The notes beneath the pieces were generated by a model. The model saw only the letters and a list, made by a program, of their open reading frames with translations. It made no database searches and was not told the DNA's origin. A stretch of DNA of 64,000 bases. Origin: Bradyrhizobium sp. CSS354. GTDB lineage: Bacteria > Pseudomonadota > Alphaproteobacteria > Rhizobiales > Xanthobacteraceae. Where the stretch lies: contig NZ_JAACFU010000007.1 of assembly GCF_029051725.1 (NCBI RefSeq), positions 247,501 through 311,500 on the forward strand, given 5' to 3'. Each line of letters opens with the position of its first letter. Position 1 is the first letter of the stretch. The translations under genes and the position numbers were made by a program. Below are positions 51,065 through 60,242 of this stretch, in pieces.

Positions 51065-53146
51065 ATGTCAGAACCCCGCCAAACTACGGACTCCGAGACC
51101 AACCCGCTGCTGAAGGCGTGGGTGACGCCTTTTGCGACCCCGCCCTTCGACGAGATCAAGCCGGAGCACTTCCTCCCGGCCTTCGAGCAGGCCTTCGCCG
51201 ACCACTCCGCCGAGATCGCGGCGATCACCAACGACCCGACCGCGGCCGACTTCGCCAACACCATTACGGCGCTGGAGCGCTCGGGCAAGCTGCTCAGCAA
51301 GGTCGCGTCGGTGTTCTACGACCTCGTCTCGGCGCATTCAAACCCGGCCATCCTGGAGATCGACAAGGAGGTTTCCTTGCGGATGGCGCGGCACTGGAAT
51401 CCGATCATGATGAACGCCGTGCTGTTTGGCCGCATCGCCCAGCTGCACGAGAACCGCGCCAATCTCGGTCTGACACCGGAACAGCTGCGCCTGCTGGAGC
51501 GCACCTACACCCGCTTCCACCGCTCCGGCGCCGGCCTCTCCGAAGAGGCCAAGACGCGGATGGCGGAGATCAACGAGAGGCTAGCCCAGCTCGGCACCGG
51601 TTTCAGTCATCATCTGCTCGGCGACGAGCAGGAATGGTTCATGGAGCTCGGCGAAGCGGACCGCCAGGGCCTGCCGGAGAGTTTTGTCGCCAGCGCCAAG
51701 GCTGCGGCGGAAGAACGCGGCATGGCCGGCAAGGCCATCGTCACGCTGTCGCGCTCCTCGGTCGAACAGTTCCTGAAGAGCTCGGCCCGGCGTGACCTCC
51801 GCGAGAAGGTCTACAAGGCTTTCACCGCGCGCGGCGACAACGGCAATGCCAACGACAACAACGCGACCATCGTCGAGGTCCTGAAGCTGCGCGAAGAGAG
51901 CGCCAATCTCCTGGGCTACCCGACCTTCGCGGCCTACCGGCTCGAGGATTCCATGGCCAAGACGCCGGAAGCTGTGCGCGGCCTTCTGGAGCGGGTCTGG
52001 AAGCCCGCCCGGGCGCGGGCGCTCGCCGACCGCGACGACATGCAGACGCTGATCACGGAGGAGGGCGGCAATTTCAAGCTGGCCCCCTGGGACTGGCGCT
52101 TTTATGCCGAAAAGCTGCGCCTTCAGCGCGCCAATTTCGACGACGCCGCGATCAAACCGTATCTCGCGCTCGACCACATGATCGCCGCCGCCTTCGACTG
52201 CGCCACGCGCCTGTTCGGCGTCACCTTCGAAGAGCGCAAGGATGTGCCGGTCTGGCATCCCGACGTCCGGGTCTGGGAGATGAAGGGGCGGGACGGCAAG
52301 CACAAGGCGCTGTTCTATGGCGACTACTTCGCCAGGCCGTCGAAGCGCTCCGGCGCCTGGATGACCTCGCTGCGCGACCAGCAGAAGCTCGACGGCGAGG
52401 TCGCGCCGCTGATCCTCAACATCTGCAACTTCTCCAAGGGCGCGGATGGGGAACCCTCGCTGCTGTCGCCCGACGACGCCCGCACCCTGTTCCACGAGTT
52501 CGGCCACGGCCTGCACGGCATGCTTTCCAACGTGACCTATCCCTCGCTGTCGGGCACCTCCGTGTTCACCGACTTCGTCGAATTGCCCTCGCAGCTCTAC
52601 GAGCATTGGCAGGAGCGGCCGGAGGTGCTGCAGCAGTTCGCCCGCCATTACCAGACCGGCGAGCCGCTGCCGGACGATCTGCTGCAACGGTTCCTGGCCG
52701 CGCGAAAATTCAACCAGGGTTTTGCCACCGTCGAGTTCGTCTCCTCGGCGCTGATCGATCTCGAATTCCACACCCAGCCGGCCTCCGCCGCGCAGGATGT
52801 CCGCGCCTTTGAGAGACGCGAGCTGGAGAAGATCGGCATGCCCGAGGAGATCTCGCTGCGTCACCGTCCCACGCAATTCGGTCACATCTTCACCGGCGAT
52901 CACTATGCCGCCGGCTACTATAGCTACATGTGGTCGGAGGTGATGGACGCCGACGCCTTCGGCGCGTTCGAGGAAGCCGGCGACATCTTCGATCCCGCCG
53001 TCGCAAAGCGCTTGCACGACGACATCTACTCGAGCGGCGGATCGGTCGATCCGGAAGCCGCCTATGAGGCGTTCCGCGGCCGGCCGCCGGAGCCCGACGC
53101 GCTACTGCGCCGCCGCGGCCTGCTTGACGCCCCGAAGGCGGCCTGA
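51065..53146 (+). CDS. dcp: M3 family metallopeptidase (peptidyl-dipeptidase Dcp type)
   Basis: 693 residues, full-length M3. The zinc site is HEFGHGLHG with H477, E478 and H481, and the downstream Glu lies in the VELPSQLYEHW helix. N-terminal NPLL then PPFDEIKPEHF is typical of the Dcp/oligopeptidase A group. No signal peptide, so cytosolic: degradation of short peptides after protease action. ATG 51065 is supported by the family start. Its stop overlaps the next gene by one base. Confidence 0.9.
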   Translation: MSEPRQTTDSETNPLLKAWVTPFATPPFDEIKPEHFLPAFEQAFADHSAEIAAITNDPTAADFANTITALERSGKLLSKVASVFYDLVSAHSNPAILEIDKEVSLRMARHWNPIMMNAVLFGRIAQLHENRANLGLTPEQLRLLERTYTRFHRSGAGLSEEAKTRMAEINERLAQLGTGFSHHLLGDEQEWFMELGEADRQGLPESFVASAKAAAEERGMAGKAIVTLSRSSVEQFLKSSARRDLREKVYKAFTARGDNGNANDNNATIVEVLKLREESANLLGYPTFAAYRLEDSMAKTPEAVRGLLERVWKPARARALADRDDMQTLITEEGGNFKLAPWDWRFYAEKLRLQRANFDDAAIKPYLALDHMIAAAFDCATRLFGVTFEERKDVPVWHPDVRVWEMKGRDGKHKALFYGDYFARPSKRSGAWMTSLRDQQKLDGEVAPLILNICNFSKGADGEPSLLSPDDARTLFHEFGHGLHGMLSNVTYPSLSGTSVFTDFVELPSQLYEHWQERPEVLQQFARHYQTGEPLPDDLLQRFLAARKFNQGFATVEFVSSALIDLEFHTQPASAAQDVRAFERRELEKIGMPEEISLRHRPTQFGHIFTGDHYAAGYYSYMWSEVMDADAFGAFEEAGDIFDPAVAKRLHDDIYSSGGSVDPEAAYEAFRGRPPEPDALLRRRGLLDAPKAA

Positions 53147-53784
53147 TGGGCATGCGCGCCCTGTTCGGACTGCTGCTCGCCGTTGCCCTGTCGCTCGCGG
53201 CAGGCGCGGCGCGGGCGCATCCGCATGTCTGGATCACCGCGACCAGCGAGCTGCTTTACGCTCCCGACGGCACCATCACCGGCGTGCGCCATGCATGGAC
53301 CTTCGACGACATGTTCTCCGCCTATGCGGTGCAGGGGCTCGAGAGCAAGACCAAGGGCGCCTATTCGCGCGAGGAGCTCGGGCCGTTGGCACAGACCAAT
53401 GTCGAGTCGCTGAAGGAATATGCCTACTTCACCTTCGCGCGAGCCGACGGCAAGAAGGAGCGATTCCAGGAGCCGGTCGACTATTTCCTCGACTACAAGG
53501 ATACGGTCCTGACCCTGCACTTCACGCTGCCGCTGAAGAACCCGGTCAAGCCCAAGCAATTGATGCTCGAAGTGTTCGATCGCTCCTTCTTCATCGACTT
53601 CCAGATGGCCAAGGACAACCCGGTCAAGCTGGTTGGCGCGCCCGCCGGCTGCCAGATGAAACTTGACCGGCCGAGCGACGGCACCGCGAGTGCCCAGAAG
53701 CTCAACGAGCAGACCTTCATGAACGGCGAGAATTCGAATTTCGGCATGATGTTCGCCAACAAGATCACGGTGGATTGTCCTTGA
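53146..53784 (+). CDS. DUF1007 family periplasmic protein
   Basis: 212 residues. Signal peptide RALFGLLLAVALSLAAGAARA followed at once by HPHVWI, the His-rich mature N-terminus typical of DUF1007. The beta-rich domain contains the FTDDMF-like AWTFDDMFSAYAVQGL and DYFLDYKDTVLTL strands. Such proteins are regularly next to NicO transporters and may bind metal in the periplasm. The start overlaps the peptidase stop (TGATG), and the next gene, the metal exporter, overlaps its stop. Confidence 0.88.
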   Translation: MGMRALFGLLLAVALSLAAGAARAHPHVWITATSELLYAPDGTITGVRHAWTFDDMFSAYAVQGLESKTKGAYSREELGPLAQTNVESLKEYAYFTFARADGKKERFQEPVDYFLDYKDTVLTLHFTLPLKNPVKPKQLMLEVFDRSFFIDFQMAKDNPVKLVGAPAGCQMKLDRPSDGTASAQKLNEQTFMNGENSNFGMMFANKITVDCP

Positions 53785-54881
53785 AGCCGAAACTCACGCC
53801 TCTCGGGCGCGGGCTCGCCGTCTGCGCCAGCGTTCTTCTCGTCGTGGGCGTGACCGATGCGGCGCTCCACGATCTCCTCGCGCAGAACCCGTTCGGCGCG
53901 CCGCGTTCGCCACAAGCTGCCCAGCCCGAGGCCGGCGGCCTGATCGGCTGGCTGTTGGCAAAACAGTCGGAATTCTATCGCCAGATGTCGGCGACCATCC
54001 GCGCCGCCAAATCCGACGGCTCGGCGGTGTGGACGCTGCTCTTCATCTCGTTCGCCTATGGCATCTTCCACGCGGCCGGCCCCGGTCATGGCAAGGCGGT
54101 GATCGCCTCCTATCTCGTCGCCAATCGCGAGACCGCCCGGCGCGGCATCGTGCTGTCGTTTGCCTCCGCGCTGATGCAGTCGCTGGTGGCGATCTTGATC
54201 GTCGGTATCTCGGCCTGGGTGCTGAATGCGACCGCCAAGACCATGTGCAAGGCGGAAGGCGCGATCGAGATCGCAAGCTATGCGTTGATCGCGCTGTTTG
54301 GCCTGCGCTTGGTCTGGGTCAAGGGCCGCACCTTCATCCGTGCGCTGCAGGCGGTTCAGCCGGTGCCCGCGATCGCGGGCGTGCCGCATGACCATCATGA
54401 TCACGGTCACCACCATCACGATGCGAACGATCATCGTCCCCACGACCACGCGCACGCCCATCATCACCACCAGCATGACCACGTTCACGACGAGCATTGC
54501 GGCCATTCCCACGGCCCCACGCCGAGCGAACTCGCCGGCCCCGGTGGCTGGGGACGCGGCTTTGCCGCGATCCTCACCGTCGGCATCCGTCCCTGTTCGG
54601 GCGCGATCCTGGTGCTGGTGTTTGCGCTGGCCCAGGGCCTGTTCTGGGCCGGCATCGCCGCGACCTTGCTGATGGGGCTTGGCACCGCGATCACGGTCGC
54701 AGCCATCGCGGTGATTGCCGTCTCCGCAAAGGACATCGCCGCCCGCCTGAGCGCCGGACGCGACGGCAGCGGCGCACTGTTCATGCGCGGCATCGAATTC
54801 GCCGCCGCCGGCCTCGTGCTGCTGTTCGGCGCGGGCCTGTTGTTGGGTTACATCGCGGCCGAACGGACGACGTGTTTTTGA
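53781..54881 (+). CDS. Nickel/cobalt exporter (NicO/RcnA-like)
   Basis: 366 residues from TTG 53781 (GGTGGA six bases upstream; a TTG at 53775 is alternative). Membrane helices flank the motif FHAAGPGHGKA at 97-106. A long cytosolic loop of about residues 200-245 is almost pure His/Asp (HDHHDHGHHHHDAN, and so on). RcnA proteins of this build pump Ni2+ and Co2+ outward. With the DUF1007 partner it forms a two-gene metal unit downstream of the peptidase. Confidence 0.88.
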   Translation: MKPKLTPLGRGLAVCASVLLVVGVTDAALHDLLAQNPFGAPRSPQAAQPEAGGLIGWLLAKQSEFYRQMSATIRAAKSDGSAVWTLLFISFAYGIFHAAGPGHGKAVIASYLVANRETARRGIVLSFASALMQSLVAILIVGISAWVLNATAKTMCKAEGAIEIASYALIALFGLRLVWVKGRTFIRALQAVQPVPAIAGVPHDHHDHGHHHHDANDHRPHDHAHAHHHHQHDHVHDEHCGHSHGPTPSELAGPGGWGRGFAAILTVGIRPCSGAILVLVFALAQGLFWAGIAATLLMGLGTAITVAAIAVIAVSAKDIAARLSAGRDGSGALFMRGIEFAAAGLVLLFGAGLLLGYIAAERTTCF

Positions 54882-54894
54882 GCGGCAGGCGTTG

Positions 54895-54976
54895 TAGCCC
54901 GGATGGAGCGAAGCGCAATCCGGGACAGTGCCGCCGCGGAGGGGACCCCGGATTACGCTTCGCTCCATCCGGGCTA
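54895..54976. repeat. Long inverted repeat, family F
   Basis: GTAGCCCGGATGGAGCGAAG at the left pairs with CTTCGCTCCATCCGGGCTAC at the right, about 30 bp of stem with one or two mismatches around CCGCCGCGGAGG. It lies between a plus-strand exporter and a minus-strand MAPEG gene, where it may also act as a terminator. Confidence 0.85.
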
Positions 54977-54989
54977 CGGTTTCACGAAC

Positions 54990-55388
54990 TCACACCGGCA
55001 AGAACTGCTTCAACGCCGGCATGAAGAAGATCCCGAGATTGATCGCAAAGCCGATGCTCCAGAGGATCGAGCGCAACGTCGGGCGGTTGCCGAGATAGGT
55101 CAGCACATAGGCGATCCGTACGATCAGGAACAGCACCGCCAGCTCGTCGATCAGGCGCTGCGGCGACTCCCTGTATTCGGCAAGAAGCACCGCGAAGGCG
55201 AAGAACGGAAAGGTCTCGATGCCGTTCTGGTGCGCGCCGAGCGCGCGCTGCGCGATGGCGTCCTCGAAGAAGGCGGGATCGCGCGGCCGCGAATTGTCGA
55301 ACCCACGAAATCTGATCCATTTGATCGAGACGATCGTTAAGAGATAGAGCAGCAGCGCCCCGAAAACGCACCATTCCGCCAGCGTCAT
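54990..55388 (-). CDS. MAPEG family membrane protein
   Basis: 132 residues with four membrane helices (start VFGALLLYLLTIVSI; end ILWSIGFAINLGIFF). The AIAQRALGAHQNGIETFPFFAF block, with conserved Ala-His-x-Asn-x-x-Glu, is the hallmark of MAPEG proteins, which include glutathione S-transferase-like and eicosanoid enzymes. In bacteria the substrate is unknown. ATG 55388. Confidence 0.9.
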   Translation of the reverse strand: MTLAEWCVFGALLLYLLTIVSIKWIRFRGFDNSRPRDPAFFEDAIAQRALGAHQNGIETFPFFAFAVLLAEYRESPQRLIDELAVLFLIVRIAYVLTYLGNRPTLRSILWSIGFAINLGIFFMPALKQFLPV

Positions 55389-55468
55389 GGTTCTTCCCCC
55401 TGCGCACGGACCCTAGCGAAACCGGCCCAATCTTGACAAGTTCGGAACAACGCGCGACGCAACGGATC

Positions 55469-56506
55469 ATGATGACAATCGCCCCCACCCAGACCGCGAT
55501 GCCGGCCACGCAGCCCGCCCCCTCGCGCGTCGGCGTGCTCCTGGTCAATCTCGGCACGCCCGATACCGCCGACGCGCGCGGCGTGCGGGTCTATTTAAAG
55601 GAATTCCTCTCGGACGCCCGCGTCATCGAGAATCAGGGCTTGATCTGGAAGGTGGTGCTGAACGGCATCATCCTGCGCACCCGCCCCCGTGCCAAGGCGC
55701 GCGACTATCTCAAGATCTGGAACACCGAGAAGAACGAGTCGCCGCTCAAGACCATCACGCGCTCGCAGAGCGACAAGCTCGGAGCCATGCTGTCGGACCG
55801 CGACCAGGTCACGGTGGAATGGGCGATGCGCTATGGTAATCCTTCGATGAAGTCGGGCATCGATGCCCTGATCGCGAAGGGCTGCGATCGCATCCTTGCT
55901 GTACCCCTCTATCCGCAATATTCCGCCGCGACGTCGGCCACCGTCTGCGACGAGGTGTTTCGCGTGTTTGCGCGGCTGCGCGCGCAGCCGACGCTGCGGG
56001 TGACGCCCCCTTATTACGAGGACGAAACCTATATCGAGGCGCTCGCCGCCTCGATCGAGACGCATCTGGCGAACCTGCCGTTCAAACCGGAGCTGATCGT
56101 CGCCTCCTTCCACGGCATGCCGAAGGCCTATGTCGACAAGGGGGACCCGTATCAGAGCCAGTGCGTCGCGACCACCGAGGCGCTGCGGCGCCGGCTCGGC
56201 ATGGACGAGACGAAACTGCTGCTGACCTTCCAGTCGCGCTTCGGATTCGACGAGTGGCTGCAGCCCTACACCGACAAGACCATGGAGCGTCTGGCGAAAG
56301 AGGGCGTGCGCCGCATCGCGGTGATCACGCCGGGGTTTTCCGCCGACTGCCTCGAGACGCTGGAGGAGATCGCGCAGGAGAATGCCGAGATCTTCGAGCA
56401 CAATGGCGGCGAGCAGTTTTCCGCGATCCCCTGCCTCAACGACAGCGACCCCGGCATGAACGTGATCCGAACGCTGGTGCTGCGCGAGCTCCAGGGCTGG
56501 ATCTAG
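55469..56506 (+). CDS. hemH: Ferrochelatase
   Basis: 345 residues, standard alphaproteobacterial length. Family blocks: GVLLVNLGTPDTADA, the active-site ASFHGMPKAYVDKGDPYQSQC with the catalytic His, FQSRFGFDEWLQPYTD, and the late GFSADCLETLEEIAQEN with the conserved Glu. Inserts Fe2+ into protoporphyrin IX as the last step of heme synthesis, at the inner-membrane surface. A second ATG at 55472 is equally possible; an in-frame TTG at 55433 gives a longer N-terminus. Confidence 0.94.
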   Translation: MMTIAPTQTAMPATQPAPSRVGVLLVNLGTPDTADARGVRVYLKEFLSDARVIENQGLIWKVVLNGIILRTRPRAKARDYLKIWNTEKNESPLKTITRSQSDKLGAMLSDRDQVTVEWAMRYGNPSMKSGIDALIAKGCDRILAVPLYPQYSAATSATVCDEVFRVFARLRAQPTLRVTPPYYEDETYIEALAASIETHLANLPFKPELIVASFHGMPKAYVDKGDPYQSQCVATTEALRRRLGMDETKLLLTFQSRFGFDEWLQPYTDKTMERLAKEGVRRIAVITPGFSADCLETLEEIAQENAEIFEHNGGEQFSAIPCLNDSDPGMNVIRTLVLRELQGWI

Positions 56507-56531
56507 TGAGCCTGGATCTGAGGAGCGCCCC

Positions 56532-57504
56532 ATGAACCGCCGCGAGGTTCTGGCGCTTCTTGGGGTGACCGCGGCGCTGCCGGCCTCGGTGCTGGCGCAA
56601 ACGAATGCGACGCGCCGGCTCGGCGTGCTCTCGGTCACTGCGGCCGACGATGCGATCGGGCAGACCCGTAGCGCGGTCCTGGTCCAAGCGCTTGCCGGTC
56701 ATGGCTGGAAGGAGCGCGACAACTCAAGATCGATTGGGCAACGGCGGCGGCGACCGCGCACGGATCGCGCAATTCGCCGATGAGCTGATCGCTCTCAAGC
56801 CCGACATCCTGCTCGCGGTCGGCACGCCCTCGGTGGAAGAGCTGCGCCGGCGCACGACGACGATCCCGATCGTTTTCGCCGTCGTCACCGATCCTGTCAG
56901 CCAGGGCTTTGTCCAGAATCTCGCTCATCCCGGCGGCAATGTCACCGGCTTCACCGATTACGACGGCCCGCTGGCCGGCAAATGGCTGGAGATGCTGACG
57001 CAGGTCACGCCAAGACCGTCCCGTGTGTTCGTGGTCTACAATCCCGCCACCGCGCCGTTCGCGCCCCTGATGCTGGGTACGATTGAGGACGCTGGCCGCG
57101 CGCTCGATGTGACGGTGGAGTCCGCGCCGGTGCATGACACGGCCTCGATCGTCGCCCTGGCTTCGCGGAAAGACGGCGGCCTGCTGGTGCTGCCGGACTT
57201 CTTCACCATGTCCAACCGTGCGCTTCTCCTGGCGGCCATCAACGAAGCGCGTGTGCCGGCAGTGTTCTGGAGCCGCACCTTCGTCGACGAGGGTGGCTTG
57301 ATGTCCTACAGCACCGACAGCGCCGAGCAGCTCCGCCGCGCCGCCTCCTATATCGATCGCATTCTGAAGGGTGCGCGGGCGGCCGACTTGCCGGTCCAGA
57401 ATCCGACCACGTTCGAGCTGGCGATCAACTTGAAGACGGCCAAGGCGATCGGCGTCACGCTTCCGCCAAGCCTGCTCGCAACCGCGAACGAGGTCATCGA
57501 GTAG
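56532..57504 (+). pseudogene. ABC-type solute receptor with two one-base deletions
   Basis: From ATG 56532 (GAGGAG upstream) the start NRREVLALLGVTAALPASVLAQ is a Sec/Tat-type signal, and the rest matches ABC_sub_bind receptors (TTTIPIVFAVVTDPVSQGFV, LAHPGGNVTGF). The frame breaks near 56723 and 56737. Adding one C at each point would restore AGHGWKERDN-LKIDW-RNGGGDRARI in one frame. The downstream part (56605-57504 frame) continues without stop to 57504. It was a full receptor of about 324 residues; transporter genes are absent, so loss is plausible. Confidence 0.75.
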
Positions 57505-57778
57505 GATTTGGCTGCGACCGCCGGCATGGACGGATTCGTTAACGTTGTCGCTAGGTCTGCGCCGGCACGCTTTCAAGAGCGCGTCGCAAATACATAATCG
57601 CGACCATTCCTTATCCCGGCGTCTTGTGTAGAATCCTGCCGATGCCGAAATCATCCACGACCGCTGAACACTGAATCCTTTACTGAACGCTTTACTGAAC
57701 CCTTGGGGTCGTGATCCCGACCAATGACAGCGCGGAAAAGGGTCTTTTCCCGACAATCTTTCCCGCCTTGGAGGAAAT

Positions 57779-58780
57779 ATGAGCGGTTTCGACATTTTCG
57801 CGATTGTGCTGGTTTTGCTCGTCATCGTCACGTTGGTGGCCGGTGTGAAAACGGTGCCGCAGGGCTATGACTGGACCATCGAGCGGTTCGGCAAATACAC
57901 CCAGACCCTGAGCCCCGGGCTCAATCTGATCGTGCCCTATTTCGATCGCGTCGGACGCAAGATCAACATGATGGAGCAGGTGATCGACATTCCCGAGCAG
58001 GAGGTGATCACCAAGGACAACGCCACCGTGACGGTCGACGGCGTCGCCTTCTTTCAGGTGTTCGACGCCGCCAAGGCGAGCTACGAAGTCTCCAACCTGA
58101 CCCAGGCCGTCACCGTTCTGACCATGACCAACATCCGTTCGGTGATGGGCTCGATGGATCTCGATCAGGTGTTGTCGCACCGTGACGAAATCAACGAGCG
58201 CCTGCTGCGTGTGGTCGATGCCGCCGTCTCGCCCTGGGGCCTCAAGGTCAATCGTATCGAGATCAAGGACATAGTCCCGCCGGCAGACCTCGTCGAAGCC
58301 ATGGGCCGACAGATGAAGGCCGAGCGCGTCAAGCGCGCCGACATCCTTCAGGCTGAAGGTGCACGCCAGTCCGAGATCCTGCGCGCCGAGGGTGCCAAGC
58401 AGGGCCAGATCCTCCAGGCGGAAGGTCGCCGCGAGGCCGCTTTCCGCGACGCCGAAGCACGCGAGCGGTCGGCGGAAGCCGAGGCCAAGGCGACGCAGAT
58501 GGTCAGCGAAGCGATCTCCAAGGGCGACGTCGCGGCGCTGAACTATTTTATCGCCGACAAATATATCAAGGCGTTCGGGCAACTGGCTGAGTCGCCGAAC
58601 CAGAAGGTCATCATGCTTCCGGTCGAAGCGATGAGCATGCTGGGCTCGCTCGCCGGCATCGGCGAGATCGCCAAGGCGACGTTCGGCGAGAGTGCGGCAT
58701 CCGCCGCAGTCGCCGCTCGTCGCGGGCCGGTGCCGACGACCGGCAGCCCGCCGCCGGCGGTGCCGCCGCGGCAGGGGTAA
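57779..58780 (+). CDS. SPFH/Band 7 domain protein (paraslipin/QmcA type)
   Basis: 333 residues. One N-terminal membrane helix (FDIFAIVLVLLVIVTLVAG), then the SPFH domain (VPQGYDWTIERFGKYTQTLSPGLNLIVPYFD) and an Ala/Glu-rich coiled coil around residues 190-245 (AEGARQSEILRAEGAKQG repeats). The C-terminus is Pro-rich. Such proteins oligomerise into membrane microdomain scaffolds. ATG 57779 follows GGAGGA. The NfeD gene follows by 15 bp, the usual pair. Confidence 0.92.
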   Translation: MSGFDIFAIVLVLLVIVTLVAGVKTVPQGYDWTIERFGKYTQTLSPGLNLIVPYFDRVGRKINMMEQVIDIPEQEVITKDNATVTVDGVAFFQVFDAAKASYEVSNLTQAVTVLTMTNIRSVMGSMDLDQVLSHRDEINERLLRVVDAAVSPWGLKVNRIEIKDIVPPADLVEAMGRQMKAERVKRADILQAEGARQSEILRAEGAKQGQILQAEGRREAAFRDAEARERSAEAEAKATQMVSEAISKGDVAALNYFIADKYIKAFGQLAESPNQKVIMLPVEAMSMLGSLAGIGEIAKATFGESAASAAVAARRGPVPTTGSPPPAVPPRQG

Positions 58781-58795
58781 GAAAGAGGTCGTGTC

Positions 58796-59239
58796 ATGAC
58801 CGACATGTTCGTATCGCTCGGCACCTGGAACTGGCTGATCTTCGGCTTCGTCCTGATGGCGCTGGAGGTGCTGGCGCCGGGAATCTTCCTGTTCTGGCTC
58901 GGGCTCGCCGCGTTGCTGGTCGGGCTGATCTCGTTCGGAGTAGCGATATCCTGGCAGATCCAGCTCGTGATGTTCGCGATCTTCGCTGCCGCCGCGGTGC
59001 CGGTGTGGCGCCGCCTCGCCCTTCCGAAGTCTGATGCGAGCGCGAGCCCATTCCTCAACAAGCGCGCGGATGCGCTGCTCGGCCGCGAGTTCACGCTGGA
59101 GAAGCCGATCGTCGACGGCAACGGCACCATGCGTATCGGCGACACGGTCTGGCGCGTCGCTGGTCCGGATACGCCGGCGGGCACGCGTGTGAAGGTGGTG
59201 CAGGTGGACGGTGCGAATCTGACGGTTGCGGCGGCGTAG
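58796..59239 (+). CDS. NfeD-like membrane protein
   Basis: 147 residues: three to four membrane helices (WLIFGFVLMALEVLAPGIFLFWLGLAALLVG and QLVMFAIFAAAAVPVW) and a C-terminal OB-fold domain (residues 85-145) with LLGREFTLEKPI and GDTVWRVAGPD. Truncated NfeD of this type lacks the ClpP-like protease domain and partners with SPFH proteins to stabilise the scaffold. Confidence 0.9.
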   Translation: MTDMFVSLGTWNWLIFGFVLMALEVLAPGIFLFWLGLAALLVGLISFGVAISWQIQLVMFAIFAAAAVPVWRRLALPKSDASASPFLNKRADALLGREFTLEKPIVDGNGTMRIGDTVWRVAGPDTPAGTRVKVVQVDGANLTVAAA

Positions 59240-59268
59240 ACGAGCTTGCCGGGACGGCATCGCCAGAC

Positions 59269-59607
59269 TTACGCGCCGCTCTTGCTGCGCCACCTCTCCG
59301 CAAACCGGTGCAGCGGCATGAACGTCTCGCACAATTCTCGCCCGAGCGCCGTCAGCCCGTAACCGCTGGCTTCGCCGAGTTCCACGAATCCGGCCTCGCG
59401 CAAATCGTCCAACCGCGCCTGCAGCACCGTCGGCGAGGCCTCGTCGCAGGCGGTTCGCAATGCACGCGAGGTGAGGGGGGCGTCGCGCAATTCCCACAGG
59501 ATTCGCAGGCTCCAGCGTCGCCCCAGGATGTCGAGCAGCGCCATGATCGGTCGCCCGGAGCGCGAGCCACGGACGTTGCGCGATCTGGGGGAGGTCTGTT
59601 TCGTCAT
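59269..59607 (-). CDS. HxlR family transcriptional regulator
   Basis: 112 residues from ATG 59607 (GAGGG upstream; an in-frame GTG at 59625 would add six residues). Winged helix with ALLDILGRRWSLRILWEL at the start and SPTVLQARLDDLREAGFVE as wing region. HxlR proteins often sense reactive electrophiles or redox state. The gene is divergent from a carboxymuconolactone-decarboxylase-like gene, with two perfect inverted repeats in between. Confidence 0.88.
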   Translation of the reverse strand: MTKQTSPRSRNVRGSRSGRPIMALLDILGRRWSLRILWELRDAPLTSRALRTACDEASPTVLQARLDDLREAGFVELGEASGYGLTALGRELCETFMPLHRFAERWRSKSGA

Positions 59608-59626
59608 CGTGGCCCTCTTGCACACT

Positions 59627-59643
59627 GCTACAAATAATGTAGC
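59627..59643. promoter_or_regulatory. HxlR operator candidate 1
   Basis: GCTACA-N5-TGTAGC, perfect 17-bp inverted repeat, 22 bp centre to centre from the second site. Both sites fill the 72-bp region between the divergent genes. Confidence 0.7.
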
Positions 59644-59648
59644 GTGTT

Positions 59649-59665
59649 GCTACAATAAATGTAGC
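59649..59665. promoter_or_regulatory. HxlR operator candidate 2
   Basis: GCTACA-N5-TGTAGC again, differing from site 1 only in the spacer. TACAAT at 59651-59656 could serve as the -10 of the plus-strand gene, so a bound protein would block it. Confidence 0.7.
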
Positions 59666-59679
59666 AAAGGAGACGGCCA

Positions 59680-60237
59680 ATGTCCCAGGCCCCGCCGCGC
59701 ATTGCCCCGCTCACCCCGCCTTATCCCCCGGAGATTCAGGCGCAGTTCGACCGCATCATGCGCGGTGCGCCGCCGCTGCTGCTGTTCCGGGTAATGGCGG
59801 GCCATACCCGCGCCTGGAACAAGTTTCGCGCCGGCGGCCTGCTTGATCCCGGCCCGCTGTCGTTGCGCCAGCGCGAGATCGTCATCGACCGCACCTGCGC
59901 GCTGAACAAATGCGAATATGAATGGGGCGTGCACGTCGCGATCTTTGCCGTGCCGGCGGGGCTCAGCGAGCCGGAGGTGCGGGCCACCGTGCAGGGCGAT
60001 GCGACGTCGCCGTGCTGGTCCCCGGCCGAGCAGGCGCTGATCGCCGCCGTCGACGCGCTGCATCACCGTGCGACGTTTGACGACGCCGAGTTCGCCGCGC
60101 TGTCGGCGCATTACGACGAGGCGCAGATCCTGGAGATTATGCTGCTGTGCGGCTTCTACCGCACGGTCTCCTACCTGGCGAACGGGCTGAGATTGCCGCT
60201 GGAGGAGACGGCGGCGCGGTTTCCGGCGCCGCTCTAA
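59680..60237 (+). CDS. Carboxymuconolactone decarboxylase family protein
   Basis: 185 residues, AhpD-like/CMD fold. The conserved helix reads LRQREIVIDRTCALNKCEYEWGVHVAIF, with C73, C78, E79 and H85. The spacing Cys-x4-Cys differs from the CxxC of AhpD, so disulfide reductase activity is unclear. CMD-fold proteins include decarboxylases and peroxidase-like enzymes. Expression is probably controlled by the divergent HxlR protein. Confidence 0.87.
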   Translation: MSQAPPRIAPLTPPYPPEIQAQFDRIMRGAPPLLLFRVMAGHTRAWNKFRAGGLLDPGPLSLRQREIVIDRTCALNKCEYEWGVHVAIFAVPAGLSEPEVRATVQGDATSPCWSPAEQALIAAVDALHHRATFDDAEFAALSAHYDEAQILEIMLLCGFYRTVSYLANGLRLPLEETAARFPAPL

Positions 60238-60242
60238 CCGCC

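Noticed and set aside
57678..57700. Direct repeat of CTTTACTGAAC, 12-bp period, two copies
   Set aside because: Only two copies in the untranslated gap before the SPFH gene; no repeat context or protein site known.
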